Source: Sporofaciens musculi
Lineage (GTDB): Bacteria; Bacillota; Clostridia; Lachnospirales; Lachnospiraceae
Direction of reading: 5' to 3'
DNA: 64,000 nucleotides
NCBI RefSeq assembly: GCF_009830285.1
Contig: NZ_WUQX01000001.1
Coordinates: forward strand, 1,240,501-1,304,500
The stretch's first letter is position 1, and every line of letters begins with the position of its first letter. Under the pieces are notes generated by a model that saw nothing but the letters and a program-made list of their open reading frames with translations, had not been told where the DNA came from and made no database searches. The position numbers were made by a program, and so were the translations under genes. Shown here one piece after another: positions 41,942-50,894 of the stretch.

Positions 41942-43540
41942 GTGAAGAAAAAATTCAATGTTACAGGCTTGTGCATGCCAGACCGACATTATATGTCAGA
42001 TATATCAGAGTGTCTGAGAGCTATGAAGATATACGTTGATGATGGCGCTTATTTTACTGTCAATCGGGCAAGACAGTACGGAAAAACAACTACGCTAAAT
42101 GCACTGAAACGAAAGCTTGAGAATGAATATACGGTTTTTTTGATAAGCTTCGAGGGAATTGAAGAAGAAGTTTTTGCAGATACAGGCTCTTTTTGCGTGC
42201 GTTTGCTCGGTCTGCTTCATGATACTCTGAATTTTGGCGAGGTATCAGGTATACCGGAGGATATTAGAGAAGAATTGTACCAGAGAAGCGTTGGGGTTTC
42301 CCAGGAGGTGAGTTTCCGCATTTTTACAAATATGTTGATACGTATCTGCCAAAATGCGGATAAACCGGTTGTGCTTATGATTGACGAGGTGGATCAGGCT
42401 GGTAACTATCAGGTATTTGCGACATTTCTTGGTGTCTTGAGAGATATGTACCTTAAACGGGATACAAGACCGGCATTTCAATCCGTAATTTTAGCCGGAG
42501 TGTACGATATTAAAAATTTAAAGGAGAGGATTCGTCCTGAGAAAGAGGGCGTTTCGGATAGTCCGTGGAATATAGCAGCAGATTTTGAGGTAGATATGAG
42601 CCTGTCTGTGAAGGGTATTGCGTATATGCTGCAAATGTATGAGAATGATCATCATACTGGAATGTCGATTAAGGTAATTTCGGAGATGATTTACGATTAT
42701 ACATCAGGATATCCATTTCTTGTTTCAAGAATCTGTAAACTGGTGGATGAAGTAATCGCAGAAAGCGAAGAATTTGCAGGAAAAAGTGCGGCATGGACAA
42801 AGGAGGGCATTCAGGCGGCAATCCGAAAATTGCTGATGGAGAGGAATACGCTTTTTGAATCACTGATGGGGAAGATAGACAGCAATCCAGAATTGGAAAG
42901 AATGTTGTACACCTTATTATTTGTGGGAAAAGATATTCCCTTTAATGCAGACAATCAGTCAATTATGTCTGCGGCTATGTTTGGATTTGTGAAGAACAGG
43001 GGTGGAAATGTAGCCTTATCCAACAGGATTTTTGAGATGCGTCTTTATAATCGATTTTTATCCGTAGAAGAAATGCGGGAAAGTGATATATATAGAGCAT
43101 CTATTTATGATAAAAATCAATTTATTATTGGCGGTCATTTGAATATGCGTCTGGTCCTGGAGAAATTTGTAGAACATTTTGATGAATTATATAAGGATAG
43201 TGAAGAAAAATTTATTGAGGAATCCGGCAGAAAATTATTCTTGCTTTATTTACGTCCAATCATTAATGGAACCGGAAATTATTATATCGAATCCCGAACG
43301 AGAAGTATGGGGCGTACAGATGTAATCGTAGATTACAGGGGAGAACAATATATTACAGAAATGAAGATTTGGAGAGGTAAGGAATACAATCATCGTGGTG
43401 AGAAGCAGATTGTCGGATATCTTAAGGATTATCGCCAGACAACAGGTTATATGCTGAGCTTTTGTTTTAATAAAAAGAAGAAGGTTGGCGTATACGAGCA
43501 TGTAATCGGGGATAAGAGGGTGATTGAAGCAGTAGTTTGA
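41942..43540 (+). CDS. AAA-ATPase-like protein with C-terminal PD-(D/E)XK nuclease domain (DUF1703 type)
   Basis: About 532 residues. Starts MKKKFNVTGLCMPDRHYM (GTG 41942, after AGAGGA). A P-loop variant sits in NRARQYGKTTTLNALK and Walker B in PVVLMIDEVDQAG. The C-terminal domain has TRSMGRTDVIVDYRGEQY, then ITEMKIWRG, which gives the Asp, Glu and Lys of a PD-(D/E)XK nuclease. Such genes are numerous in gut Clostridia and Bacteroidetes, often in many copies. The biological role is unknown, perhaps a mobile or defence function. Upstream frame to 41879 is in phase but lacks a ribosome site. It stands alone. Confidence 0.85.
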   Translation: MKKKFNVTGLCMPDRHYMSDISECLRAMKIYVDDGAYFTVNRARQYGKTTTLNALKRKLENEYTVFLISFEGIEEEVFADTGSFCVRLLGLLHDTLNFGEVSGIPEDIREELYQRSVGVSQEVSFRIFTNMLIRICQNADKPVVLMIDEVDQAGNYQVFATFLGVLRDMYLKRDTRPAFQSVILAGVYDIKNLKERIRPEKEGVSDSPWNIAADFEVDMSLSVKGIAYMLQMYENDHHTGMSIKVISEMIYDYTSGYPFLVSRICKLVDEVIAESEEFAGKSAAWTKEGIQAAIRKLLMERNTLFESLMGKIDSNPELERMLYTLLFVGKDIPFNADNQSIMSAAMFGFVKNRGGNVALSNRIFEMRLYNRFLSVEEMRESDIYRASIYDKNQFIIGGHLNMRLVLEKFVEHFDELYKDSEEKFIEESGRKLFLLYLRPIINGTGNYYIESRTRSMGRTDVIVDYRGEQYITEMKIWRGKEYNHRGEKQIVGYLKDYRQTTGYMLSFCFNKKKKVGVYEHVIGDKRVIEAVV

Positions 43541-43594
43541 GATGCGATATAAAGGGCAGAAGCCATGATTTACAGATTATAGTAAATTTCTACC

Positions 43595-43678
43595 TTGTAT
43601 TCTTGTAAGAATCTTGGTACAATAATAAAACTAAATAGAATAATTTAAACCTTCCAAAAGCAGTTCGGGAGGTTTTTT
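43595..43678 (+). promoter_or_regulatory. Promoter followed by a terminator-like hairpin (possible attenuator)
   Basis: TTGTAT (43595-43600), 17 bases, TACAAT (43618-43623); transcription should begin near 43630. A stem AACCTTCC (43648-43655) with GGGAGGTT (43667-43674) and a T-run to 43678 follows within 20-50 bases. Its position inside the leader of the ABC exporter gene suggests attenuation, although termination of a transcript reading out of the AAA gene (43540) is equally possible. Confidence 0.5.
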
Positions 43679-43680
43679 GT

Positions 43681-43752
43681 ATGAGGAAAGAGGAATACAC
43701 AATTAATGAAGGAGAAATTAAAGAAATTATTCGCCTACTATGGCCCATATAA
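43681..43752 (+). CDS. Possible 23-residue leader peptide overlapping the ABC gene start
   Basis: ATG 43681 lies eight bases after GGGAGG, the right arm of the hairpin before it, and encodes MRKEEYTINEGEIKEIIRLL plus WPI, then TAA. It overlaps the first 47 bases of the ABC gene in another frame. The ABC ATG itself has a poorly spaced ribosome site, so this short frame might couple or gate its translation. No homologue known to me; it may be chance. Confidence 0.25.
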   Translation: MRKEEYTINEGEIKEIIRLLWPI

Positions 43753-45445
43753 GAGCTTGTTCTACAGCGACATGTTCTTTGCCATACTGGGCGCGGCGGT
43801 GACGCTGGTTATCCCGCTGGTGGTAAGGCACATCACCAACGAGGTTGTATACTTTGAGAAGCCGCAGGCCAGAGAAGCCATCCTGATGCTTGGCGGGCTG
43901 ATGGTTGCCCTTGTGTTGTTGGAGATTTTCTGTAATTTTTATATTGCCTATTTTGGTCATATCATGGGCGCGAAGATGGAAGCAGATATGCGAAGAGATA
44001 TCTTCGGTCACTACCAGAAGCTGACTTTTGCATTTTATGACAACCAGAAGGTGGGGCATCTCCTGTCAAGGATTACTAGCGATTTGTTCGACATCAGCGA
44101 GCTTCTTCACCATGGTCCAGAGGATTTAGTCATTTCAGTCATTAAGATTATAGGCTCCTTTGTCATCTTGCTGGCAGTAAATGTAAGGCTTGCCCTGGTG
44201 GCGTTTGCATTTATTCCGGTTATGGCTGTGTTTGCTTTCTACTTTAACGGGAAGATGGGCAAGGCGTTCAAGCGAAACCGAGAGAAGATTGCGGAGATTA
44301 ACAGCCAGATTGAAGACAGTCTGTCGGGAATCCGAGTGGTGAAGTCATTTGCCAACGAAAAAGAGGAGATGAAGAAGTTCAAGCAAGGAAACGACAACTT
44401 CGTGGCAGCAAAGAAGGTTAGCTACAAGTACATGGGAATCTATAATTCCGGTCTTGGGGCTATGAGCACCCTCATTACGGTGGTGGTGCTGGTCGTTGGG
44501 GTCAGCATGATGCTGTCGGGTACGGTTGCGTTGACGGACTTGATTACCTTTCTTCTTTATATTAATAATTTTACTGATCCGGTCAAGAAGCTGGTATCCT
44601 TTACCGAGCAGTTTCAGAACGGATATTCAGGCTTCGAGAGATTTCTTGAGATACTGTCCATTGCGCCGGACATTAAGGATAAGCCGGACGCAGTATCGGT
44701 GGGACAGATGCGCGGAGAGATTGAGTTTCAGGACGTGTCCTTTTGCTATGAGGAGCAGAATGAAAGGGTGTTAAACCACATTAACCTGAAGGTGAATGCA
44801 GGAGATTACATGGCTTTGGTAGGACCCTCCGGTGTTGGAAAGACGACTCTTTGCAGCCTGATACCGAGATTTTATGATGTTTCATCAGGCGCCATTACGG
44901 TTGATGGCATTGATATCCGTGACATTAAGTTAGATGATCTGCGCAACAATGTGGGAATCGTCCAGCAGGATGTATACCTGTTTGCAGGAACGATTCTTGA
45001 CAATATCCGTTATGGCAGAATGGACGCTACGGACGAGGAGGTTGTGAGGGCAGCGAAGAATGCCAATGCCCATGAATTTATTATGAGCTTCCCTCAGGGG
45101 TATCATACGGATATTGGGCAGCGGGGAGTGAAGCTCTCAGGCGGCCAGAAACAGCGGCTGTCTATTGCGCGGGTGTTTCTTAAGAATCCACCCATACTTA
45201 TTTTTGACGAGGCTACGTCTGCGCTGGATAATGAGAGTGAGCAGATTGTAAAGAAGTCTCTGGAGGGGCTGGCCAAGGAGAGAACCACCTTTGTGATTGC
45301 CCACAGGCTGACTACGATTCAAAACGCACAGAAGATTCTTGTACTGACAGAAGACGGAATCGCAGAAGAAGGGACGCATGATGAGCTGCTTCAGAAGAAA
45401 GGAATCTATGAGGCATTGTATCACCGTAATTTTGAAAATGTTTAA
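43706..45445 (+). CDS. ABC exporter, fused permease and ATPase (ABCB/MsbA-like)
   Basis: 579 residues. The transmembrane domain (about 1-310) has six helices. The ATPase has Walker A VGPSGVGKTTLCSL, Q-loop VQQDVYLFAGTI, signature KLSGGQKQRLSIARV, Walker B PILIFDEATSALD and switch His VIAHRLTT. Works as a homodimer, or as a half with a partner; no second half-transporter is adjacent, so a homodimer is likely. Substrates in this class are lipids, drugs or peptides. The RBS (AGAGGA) is about 14 bases from ATG 43706, longer than usual. Confidence 0.92.
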   Translation: MKEKLKKLFAYYGPYKSLFYSDMFFAILGAAVTLVIPLVVRHITNEVVYFEKPQAREAILMLGGLMVALVLLEIFCNFYIAYFGHIMGAKMEADMRRDIFGHYQKLTFAFYDNQKVGHLLSRITSDLFDISELLHHGPEDLVISVIKIIGSFVILLAVNVRLALVAFAFIPVMAVFAFYFNGKMGKAFKRNREKIAEINSQIEDSLSGIRVVKSFANEKEEMKKFKQGNDNFVAAKKVSYKYMGIYNSGLGAMSTLITVVVLVVGVSMMLSGTVALTDLITFLLYINNFTDPVKKLVSFTEQFQNGYSGFERFLEILSIAPDIKDKPDAVSVGQMRGEIEFQDVSFCYEEQNERVLNHINLKVNAGDYMALVGPSGVGKTTLCSLIPRFYDVSSGAITVDGIDIRDIKLDDLRNNVGIVQQDVYLFAGTILDNIRYGRMDATDEEVVRAAKNANAHEFIMSFPQGYHTDIGQRGVKLSGGQKQRLSIARVFLKNPPILIFDEATSALDNESEQIVKKSLEGLAKERTTFVIAHRLTTIQNAQKILVLTEDGIAEEGTHDELLQKKGIYEALYHRNFENV

Positions 45446-45457
45446 AGGTGAGTGATC

Positions 45458-46549
45458 ATGAAATCAGAATTAAGACAATGGGTGAAGGCAGGCGCTGCCG
45501 GTATTTGTACCATGACTATGATTTGTTCGGGAATGACTGTTTATGCAGATGAGCTGGACACTATGGAGAGCCAGTCTTCGGAATTGAAGAGTGAACTGGA
45601 AAGCATTAATGGAGAGCTTCTTAAGATTGGCGGTCAGATTGCGGAGATTGAAGTGGACATCGATGAGGTGAATGCGGAGATTGAGAAGAACCAGGAGCAG
45701 CTTGCCATCGCAAGAAAAAGCGAGGAACGGCAGTATGAAGATATGAAGCTGCGTATTAAGTATATCTATGAAAATGAAGGGGAATCCTGGCTGGGGTTGA
45801 TTTTTTCCGCACAAAGCCTGGCAGACTTAATCAATAAGGTGGATTTTGTTCAGACTCTGAACGAGTATGATCGAAATATGGTCAGAGAGCTTCAGACCCT
45901 TCGGGAGAATATCGAGATAGAGGAAGATAGGCTGAGTGAACAACAAAAGTTGTATGCTGAAATGGAGGAGGAATTAAGCGCCAAGAAAAAAGAATTGAGC
46001 GCTAAAGCAGAAGAAACCTCCACGGATTTGAATGTTTTATCAGATAAGATTCAGAAGCTTAAGGAGGAGAAGGCGGCTGAAGCGGCGCGGGCGGCGGCGA
46101 AAGCAGCCCAGGAGGCGAAAGTAGCAAAAGCGGCCCAGGAGGCTCAGGCGAAAAAGGACGCTGCAGATAAGGCGCCTTCATCAGCAGGAGGCTCAGGCGG
46201 CGGGAGTTCATCGAAGCCCTCTGGTTCACAGTCCTCCGGTTCACAATCTTCAGGGGGAGGCTATGTGTACCCGTCCGGTTCGGGGAAGCTTAATCCTACG
46301 GTGGGCGTGGTCTATTTTAACGGTCACAGGGAGACCTATTATTCCCAGAGAGTACTGCCTGGATACGGCTTGAATATACCAGGGAGGCATGTGGCGTCTG
46401 ACGGTACAATCCGCGACGCTAATGGGAATCTGTGTCTTGCCAGCAGCGACCATCCCAAGGGGACGGTGGTACAGACTTCTCTTGGTACGGGAGTTGTATA
46501 TGACAGCGGCTGTGCCAGCGGAACGATTGATATTTATACAGACTGGTAG
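45458..46549 (+). CDS. Secreted coiled-coil protein with 3D (RlpA-like) domain
   Basis: About 363 residues. Signal peptide (AGAAGICTMTMICSGMTVYA). A long coiled coil at about 30-200 is of the PcsB/CwlO N-terminal type (ELKSELESINGELLKIGGQI, then LRIKYIYENEGESWLGLIFS). Next come an Ala/Lys-rich segment, a Ser/Gly-rich linker (about 240-270), and a C-terminal 3D-like beta barrel (HPKGTVVQTSLGTGVVYDSG, then GTIDIYTDW). In relatives the coiled coil is regulated by FtsEX and the catalytic domain cuts peptidoglycan. Here the usual NlpC/P60 or CHAP domain is replaced by 3D. ATG 45458 follows AAAGGTGAG. Confidence 0.8.
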   Translation: MKSELRQWVKAGAAGICTMTMICSGMTVYADELDTMESQSSELKSELESINGELLKIGGQIAEIEVDIDEVNAEIEKNQEQLAIARKSEERQYEDMKLRIKYIYENEGESWLGLIFSAQSLADLINKVDFVQTLNEYDRNMVRELQTLRENIEIEEDRLSEQQKLYAEMEEELSAKKKELSAKAEETSTDLNVLSDKIQKLKEEKAAEAARAAAKAAQEAKVAKAAQEAQAKKDAADKAPSSAGGSGGGSSSKPSGSQSSGSQSSGGGYVYPSGSGKLNPTVGVVYFNGHRETYYSQRVLPGYGLNIPGRHVASDGTIRDANGNLCLASSDHPKGTVVQTSLGTGVVYDSGCASGTIDIYTDW

Positions 46550-46647
46550 AATACCGCTTTTTTGAGAAAAGGGGCTTAAAAAGGCGGCTGTGCTTCGGTC
46601 AGTCTATTTGTATAAATGTAAAATATATGATAAGGGGAGAGAAAAAT

Positions 46648-46803
46648 ATGGAATTTAGCAGCAGAATGAGGGCTTCTATGCTCATTGTGATTATGTTTTG
46701 TGTGATGTGCGTATCTACGGTGCTTACGAGGGAGGAAAAGATTGCGGCGGCAGAAGCTGAGCAGGAAGCGAATCTCTATGTGAGTTGTGAATCGTCGTAC
46801 TAG
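46648..46803 (+). CDS. Small single-pass membrane protein (51 aa)
   Basis: Clear ribosome site GGGGAGAG seven bases before ATG 46648. The product is MEFSSRMRASMLIVIMFCVM and on, with one hydrophobic segment at about residues 9-26, followed by an acidic/Ala-rich tail EEKIAAAEAEQEANLY. Reading frame and site together suggest a real gene. Family unknown. It lies 98 bases after the 3D-domain gene, and no terminator is evident between them. Confidence 0.55.
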   Translation: MEFSSRMRASMLIVIMFCVMCVSTVLTREEKIAAAEAEQEANLYVSCESSY

Positions 46804-46877
46804 AATAGAAGATGAATATATATGCTGCCTGTGAGGCATGATACTAAAGAAAATGTTAAAAAAGAGAAGGACATGAT

Positions 46878-47786
46878 ATGGATGATATACAATTTAAGAG
46901 AGCAGAGTTGGAAGATAAGGATATTATTTCACACTATTTCAAACATCATACGAGCCGAAGCTGTGAGAGGACATTTGCCAATGTGTACCTGTGGTCGCGC
47001 CAGTATCCTGTAAAATGGGCCATTGTAGAAAATGCGCTGGTATTCAAAAGCGAGGATGAGGAGAATCTGTCCTTTGCGTATCCGGCGGGAAAGACAGAGG
47101 ATGTGCGAAAGGCGATTGAGTGGCAGATGGAGTTCTGTAAAAAGCGGGGCGTTCCTTTTCAGATGTATAACCTGACGCCTGAGCATTTTGCTCAGTTAGA
47201 GGAATGGTATCCGGAAAGGTTCCAGATTGAATATGACAGGGACAGTGCGGACTATGTCTACGAGTCAGAGAAGCTTGCCACGCTGTCAGGAAAGAAGCTC
47301 CACAGTAAGCGGAACCATATCAATAAGTTTAAGGCATTGTATGGCGACAGGTGGTCGTATGAGGCTATTACGCCTGAAAATGCAGAAGAATGTTTCCAGA
47401 TGGCGCTGAAATGGCGGGAGCAAAACGGATGTGAGGACGATCCCCAGAAGCGCGGAGAGATTTGTGTGACGATGAATGCCCTGCGTCTTTTTCAGGAATT
47501 AGAGCTGACAGGCGGGGTGTTGAGGATCGACGGGGAGGTGGTAGCGTTTACCATCGGAGAGCCCATTTGCTCAGATACCTTTGTCGTTCATATAGAGAAG
47601 GCATTTGCGGATGTGGAGGGCGCTTACCCCATGATTAACCAGCAGTTTGTCGAGCATGAATGTATGGATTATCCTTATGTGAACCGTGAGGAGGATACAG
47701 GGGCGGAAGGTCTTAGGAAGGCAAAGCTTTCCTATCGTCCGGTTTTCATGGTAGAAAAGGGGCGCGTGACGGAGAAGGATGCGTGA
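46878..47786 (+). CDS. DUF2156 / LPG-synthase C-terminal-like GNAT-fold protein
   Basis: 302 residues of the soluble DUF2156 family, related to the catalytic domain of lysyl-phosphatidylglycerol synthase (double GNAT fold). Marks: LEDKDIISHYFKHHTSRSCE, FANVYLWSRQYPVKWA, SGKKLHSKRNHINKFKALYG, VVAFTIGEPICSDTFVVHIE, and NREEDTGAEGLRKAKLSYRP. No membrane helices, unlike MprF, so it is likely a cytoplasmic aminoacyl- or acyl-transfer enzyme. ATG 46878 follows AGAAGG. Confidence 0.88.
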   Translation: MDDIQFKRAELEDKDIISHYFKHHTSRSCERTFANVYLWSRQYPVKWAIVENALVFKSEDEENLSFAYPAGKTEDVRKAIEWQMEFCKKRGVPFQMYNLTPEHFAQLEEWYPERFQIEYDRDSADYVYESEKLATLSGKKLHSKRNHINKFKALYGDRWSYEAITPENAEECFQMALKWREQNGCEDDPQKRGEICVTMNALRLFQELELTGGVLRIDGEVVAFTIGEPICSDTFVVHIEKAFADVEGAYPMINQQFVEHECMDYPYVNREEDTGAEGLRKAKLSYRPVFMVEKGRVTEKDA

Positions 47787-47861
47787 TGGGTATTAGCTGC
47801 ACGGCTTGAGGGAGTCTGTGACAATACCTTTGTCAGATAGGATAAAGAAGGAGAGAAGAAC

Positions 47862-49049
47862 ATGATAGCAGAGAAAATGAAGAATATGGTTGCAAACAGC
47901 TCGGCAATCCGCGCCATGTTTGAGGAGGGAAACCGGCTTGCACAGATTTACGGCGCCGAGAATGTGTTTGATTTTAGCCTCGGTAATCCCAACGTGGCGG
48001 CTCCGGAGGCGGTAAAAAAAGCAATTATGGAATTACTGGAAGAGAGCGACCCCGTGGTTCTTCATGGATACACCAACAGCAATTCCGGTTACGCAGACGT
48101 GCGGGAAACAGTGGCGGATTCCCTGAACAAGCGGTTCGGAACAAAGTTTGAAGGAAAGAATATTGTAATGTCTGTGGGGGCGGCAGGGGGATTGAATGTC
48201 ATCCTAAAGACCCTTCTCAATCCTGGGGATGAGGTCATTGCCTTTGCGCCCTATTTCGGTGAATACCGTTCTTATACCAATAACTATGACGGCGTTCTGG
48301 TGGAAATCTCACCGAATACCGTGGATTTTCAGCCGAAGCTTGATGAGTTTGAACAGAAGATTACGCCTAAGACAAAGGCAGTTATTGTAAACACTCCCAA
48401 TAATCCAACGGGAGTGGTTTATTCCGAAGAGACAATTAAGAAGCTGGCGGCAATTATGGAGACAAAACAGCAGGAGTATGGGACAGATCTCTATCTGATT
48501 TCCGACGAGCCCTACCGTGAGTTGGTTTACGACGGGGTGGAGGTACCCTATCTTACGAAATATTATGCCAATACGATTGTGGGGTACTCCTACAGTAAAT
48601 CCCTGTCCCTTCCGGGAGAGAGAATCGGTTATCTGGTAATACCGGATGAGGTGAAGGACAGCGCCGAGGTTCTTGCAGCGGCTAATGTGGCGACGCGTAT
48701 TCTGGGCTTTGTCAATGCGCCTACCCTGCAGCAGAAGTTAGTTGCCAAATGTATCAATGAGAAGACGGACATTTCCTACTATGACAGGAACAGGGAGACT
48801 TTGTACCAGGGCTTGAAGGAATGTGGATTTACATGCATTAAGCCCCAGGGAGCCTTCTATCTTTTTGTGAAGTCTCCGGTTGCGGATGAGAAGGAGTTCT
48901 GTGCAGCAGCAAAGAAGTATAACCTTTTGCTGGTGCCGGGAAGCTCTTTTGCCTGTTCGGGGTATGTAAGGCTTGCATACTGTGTGGCTTATGAGACGAT
49001 TGTGAATTCATTGCCGAAGTTTAAAGAATTAGCCAAAGAATATTTTTAA
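47862..49049 (+). CDS. PLP-dependent aminotransferase, class I/II
   Basis: 395 residues. Aspartate aminotransferase fold: FDFSLGNPNVAAPEAVKKAI, MSVGAAGGLNVILKTLLNPG, VIVNTPNNPTGVVYSEE, LISDEPYRELVYDG, and the Schiff-base Lys in YSYSKSLSLPGERIGYL, with a C-terminal Arg in GYVRLAYCV. ATG 47862 follows AAGGAGAG. It is 15 bases upstream of a second aminotransferase gene (hisC-like), so they share an operon. The amino donor and acceptor cannot be set from sequence; aspartate or aromatic substrates are typical. Confidence 0.9.
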   Translation: MIAEKMKNMVANSSAIRAMFEEGNRLAQIYGAENVFDFSLGNPNVAAPEAVKKAIMELLEESDPVVLHGYTNSNSGYADVRETVADSLNKRFGTKFEGKNIVMSVGAAGGLNVILKTLLNPGDEVIAFAPYFGEYRSYTNNYDGVLVEISPNTVDFQPKLDEFEQKITPKTKAVIVNTPNNPTGVVYSEETIKKLAAIMETKQQEYGTDLYLISDEPYRELVYDGVEVPYLTKYYANTIVGYSYSKSLSLPGERIGYLVIPDEVKDSAEVLAAANVATRILGFVNAPTLQQKLVAKCINEKTDISYYDRNRETLYQGLKECGFTCIKPQGAFYLFVKSPVADEKEFCAAAKKYNLLLVPGSSFACSGYVRLAYCVAYETIVNSLPKFKELAKEYF

Positions 49050-49064
49050 ACAAGGTGGAGGCTT

Positions 49065-50120
49065 ATGAGAGAGTTCGAGAAAAATATCCGTAAGGTAGAG
49101 CCTTACGTGCCGGGCGAGCAGCCCCGGAATAAAGTGATTAAACTGAATACCAATGAGAACCCTTATCCGCCGTCTAAAAGGGTTACGAAGGCTTTGGAGG
49201 AAATGGATACGGACAGGCTTAGGCTCTATCCAGATCCTGCATGCCAAGCCCTTAGGGATGCGTTGGCGGATTTCTATCATGTGAACCATGACCAGGTGTT
49301 TGTGGGAGTAGGCTCTGATGATGTATTGTCTATGTGCTTCCTGACTTTTTTTAATTCACAGAAGCCGATTTTATTTCCGGACATTACATATTCCTTCTAC
49401 AAAGTCTGGGCAGAGCTTTACCGGATTCCCTATGAATGTCAGAGACTGGGTGAAGACTTCCGGATTGTGAAGGAGGATTATTATAAGGAGAATGGCGGAG
49501 TTATTTTTCCCAATCCTAATGCGCCCACAGGACTTTATGAGGAGCTGGATTTGGTGGAGGATATCCTCAGGAAGAATCAGGATGTAATCGTGATTGTGGA
49601 CGAGGCTTATGTGGACTTTGCAGGACGTTCTGCCATGGAGTTGATTGATCAGTATGAGAATCTCATTGTGGTGCAGACCTTTTCCAAGGCCAGGTCTATG
49701 GCGGGAATGCGGATTGGGTATGCTATCAGTAACCCAAGGTTGATTCAGTATCTAAATGACGCCAAGTATTCCTTTAATTCTTATACCATGAACCAGGCGG
49801 CGCTGGTCTGCGGCGTGGAGGCTGTGAAGGACAGGGAATATTTTGAGGAAGGACTCCATAAGATTATAAATACACGAGAGTGGGCTAAGGAAAGGTTTCA
49901 AGAGCTTGGTTTCAGATGCCTTGATTCCAGTGCGAACTTTATCTTTGCCATGCACCCGAAGTATGATGCCAGAAAATTATTTGAGGCTTTGAAGGAGAAC
50001 GGCATCTATGTGCGGTACTGGGGAAGTGAGAGGATTGAACAGTATCTGCGAATCACCATAGGAACCAGGGAGGAGATGGAAGCCCTTTTTGAGTTTCTTG
50101 AGGAATATGTGGGAAAATAG
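49065..50120 (+). CDS. hisC: Histidinol-phosphate aminotransferase-like enzyme
   Basis: 351 residues. HisC subfamily marks: KLNTNENPYPPSKRV, RLRLYPDPACQALRDALAD, VFVGVGSDDVLSMCFLTF, FPNPNAPTGLYEELDLVEDI, VIVDEAYVDFAG, and PLP-Lys in VQTFSKARSMAGMRIGYAIS. It transfers an amino group between glutamate and imidazole acetol phosphate, though some family members act on aromatic acids or in cobamide synthesis. No other his genes are near. ATG 49065 follows AGGTGGAGG, directly after another aminotransferase, and a membrane-protein gene follows. Confidence 0.88.
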   Translation: MREFEKNIRKVEPYVPGEQPRNKVIKLNTNENPYPPSKRVTKALEEMDTDRLRLYPDPACQALRDALADFYHVNHDQVFVGVGSDDVLSMCFLTFFNSQKPILFPDITYSFYKVWAELYRIPYECQRLGEDFRIVKEDYYKENGGVIFPNPNAPTGLYEELDLVEDILRKNQDVIVIVDEAYVDFAGRSAMELIDQYENLIVVQTFSKARSMAGMRIGYAISNPRLIQYLNDAKYSFNSYTMNQAALVCGVEAVKDREYFEEGLHKIINTREWAKERFQELGFRCLDSSANFIFAMHPKYDARKLFEALKENGIYVRYWGSERIEQYLRITIGTREEMEALFEFLEEYVGK

Positions 50121-50154
50121 AATTCATAGCAGTAGTTGATAAAGGAGAAGGTCT

Positions 50155-50667
50155 ATGACAGAAACATTAGTGCAGAGTATTATTGACGCATTGGGCGGAA
50201 GCGTTGGAAAAGAAGCGATTGTGTTTATCATATCAATGATTCCAATTCTTGAGCTTCGCGGCGCCCTTTTGGTTGCGGGGCCGCTGCTTGGTGTGCCGGT
50301 GGCAAAAGCCATACCCTTATGTATCATTGGAAATATCATTCCAGTTCCCTTCATTTTACTTCTGATTACACCGATTTTTAAATGGATGAAGGGAACGAAG
50401 CTGTTTAAACCTATGGTAGATAAGCTGGAATCAAAGGCCATGAGCAAGAGCGATAAGATTGAGAAGTATGAGTTCTGGGGACTGGTGCTTTTCGTGGGAA
50501 TCCCGCTTCCAGGAACCGGCGCATGGACTGGCTCGCTGATTGCGGCTCTCCTTGGGGTGAAATTTAAGAAGGCGTTTCCGGCGGTTATATTGGGAATCTG
50601 CATGGCAACGGTAATTATGTGGTTTATCTCCTATGTATTGCTCGGAGGAGTGCAGCTTCTGGGGTGA
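50155..50667 (+). CDS. COG2426 small multidrug export-like membrane protein
   Basis: 170 residues, four or five hydrophobic segments. Family signature: IISMIPILELRGALLVAGPL, IPLCIIGNIIPVPFILL, FWGLVLFVGIPLPGTGAWTG, and SLIAALLGVKFKKAFPAVIL. Annotated in databases as small multidrug efflux-related, but direct evidence is poor. The ATG at 50155 follows AAAGGAGAAGG. A weak stem at 50705-50724 (CTGCC with GGCAG) may end the transcript. Confidence 0.85.
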   Translation: MTETLVQSIIDALGGSVGKEAIVFIISMIPILELRGALLVAGPLLGVPVAKAIPLCIIGNIIPVPFILLLITPIFKWMKGTKLFKPMVDKLESKAMSKSDKIEKYEFWGLVLFVGIPLPGTGAWTGSLIAALLGVKFKKAFPAVILGICMATVIMWFISYVLLGGVQLLG

Positions 50668-50839
50668 TGGAGAGTACACAACATAATATTTTGTTGGACG
50701 AAGTCTGCCAGCCCTTTGGGGCAGGTGGGCTTATATTTTCTTTTATGGTAAGATATATTTATCCAGATACCAAAGTGACGAATCTCTCACAAAAAAGTCA
50801 CGAAAAAGTAAGCGGTAAGTCCTATGATATGAGTAACGC

Positions 50840-50870
50840 AAAGGCGGGCAGACCGTTATACATCGCCTTT
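50840..50870 (+). promoter_or_regulatory. Leader hairpin before the ABC/FtsX genes
   Basis: AAAGGCG (50840-50846) and CGCCTTT (50864-50870), a 7-bp stem ending ten bases before the AAAGGAGG ribosome site of the ABC gene. No T-run, so it is not a terminator; possibly an mRNA control element. The 227 bases between 50667 and 50895 hold no gene. Confidence 0.3.
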
Positions 50871-50894
50871 GGGTATTGAAAGGAGGCTCATATC

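Noticed and set aside
41356-41976. Minus-strand frame of about 205 codons across the lipoprotein and DUF3784 genes
   Set aside because: Antisense to two genes with ribosome sites, a lipobox and family patterns.
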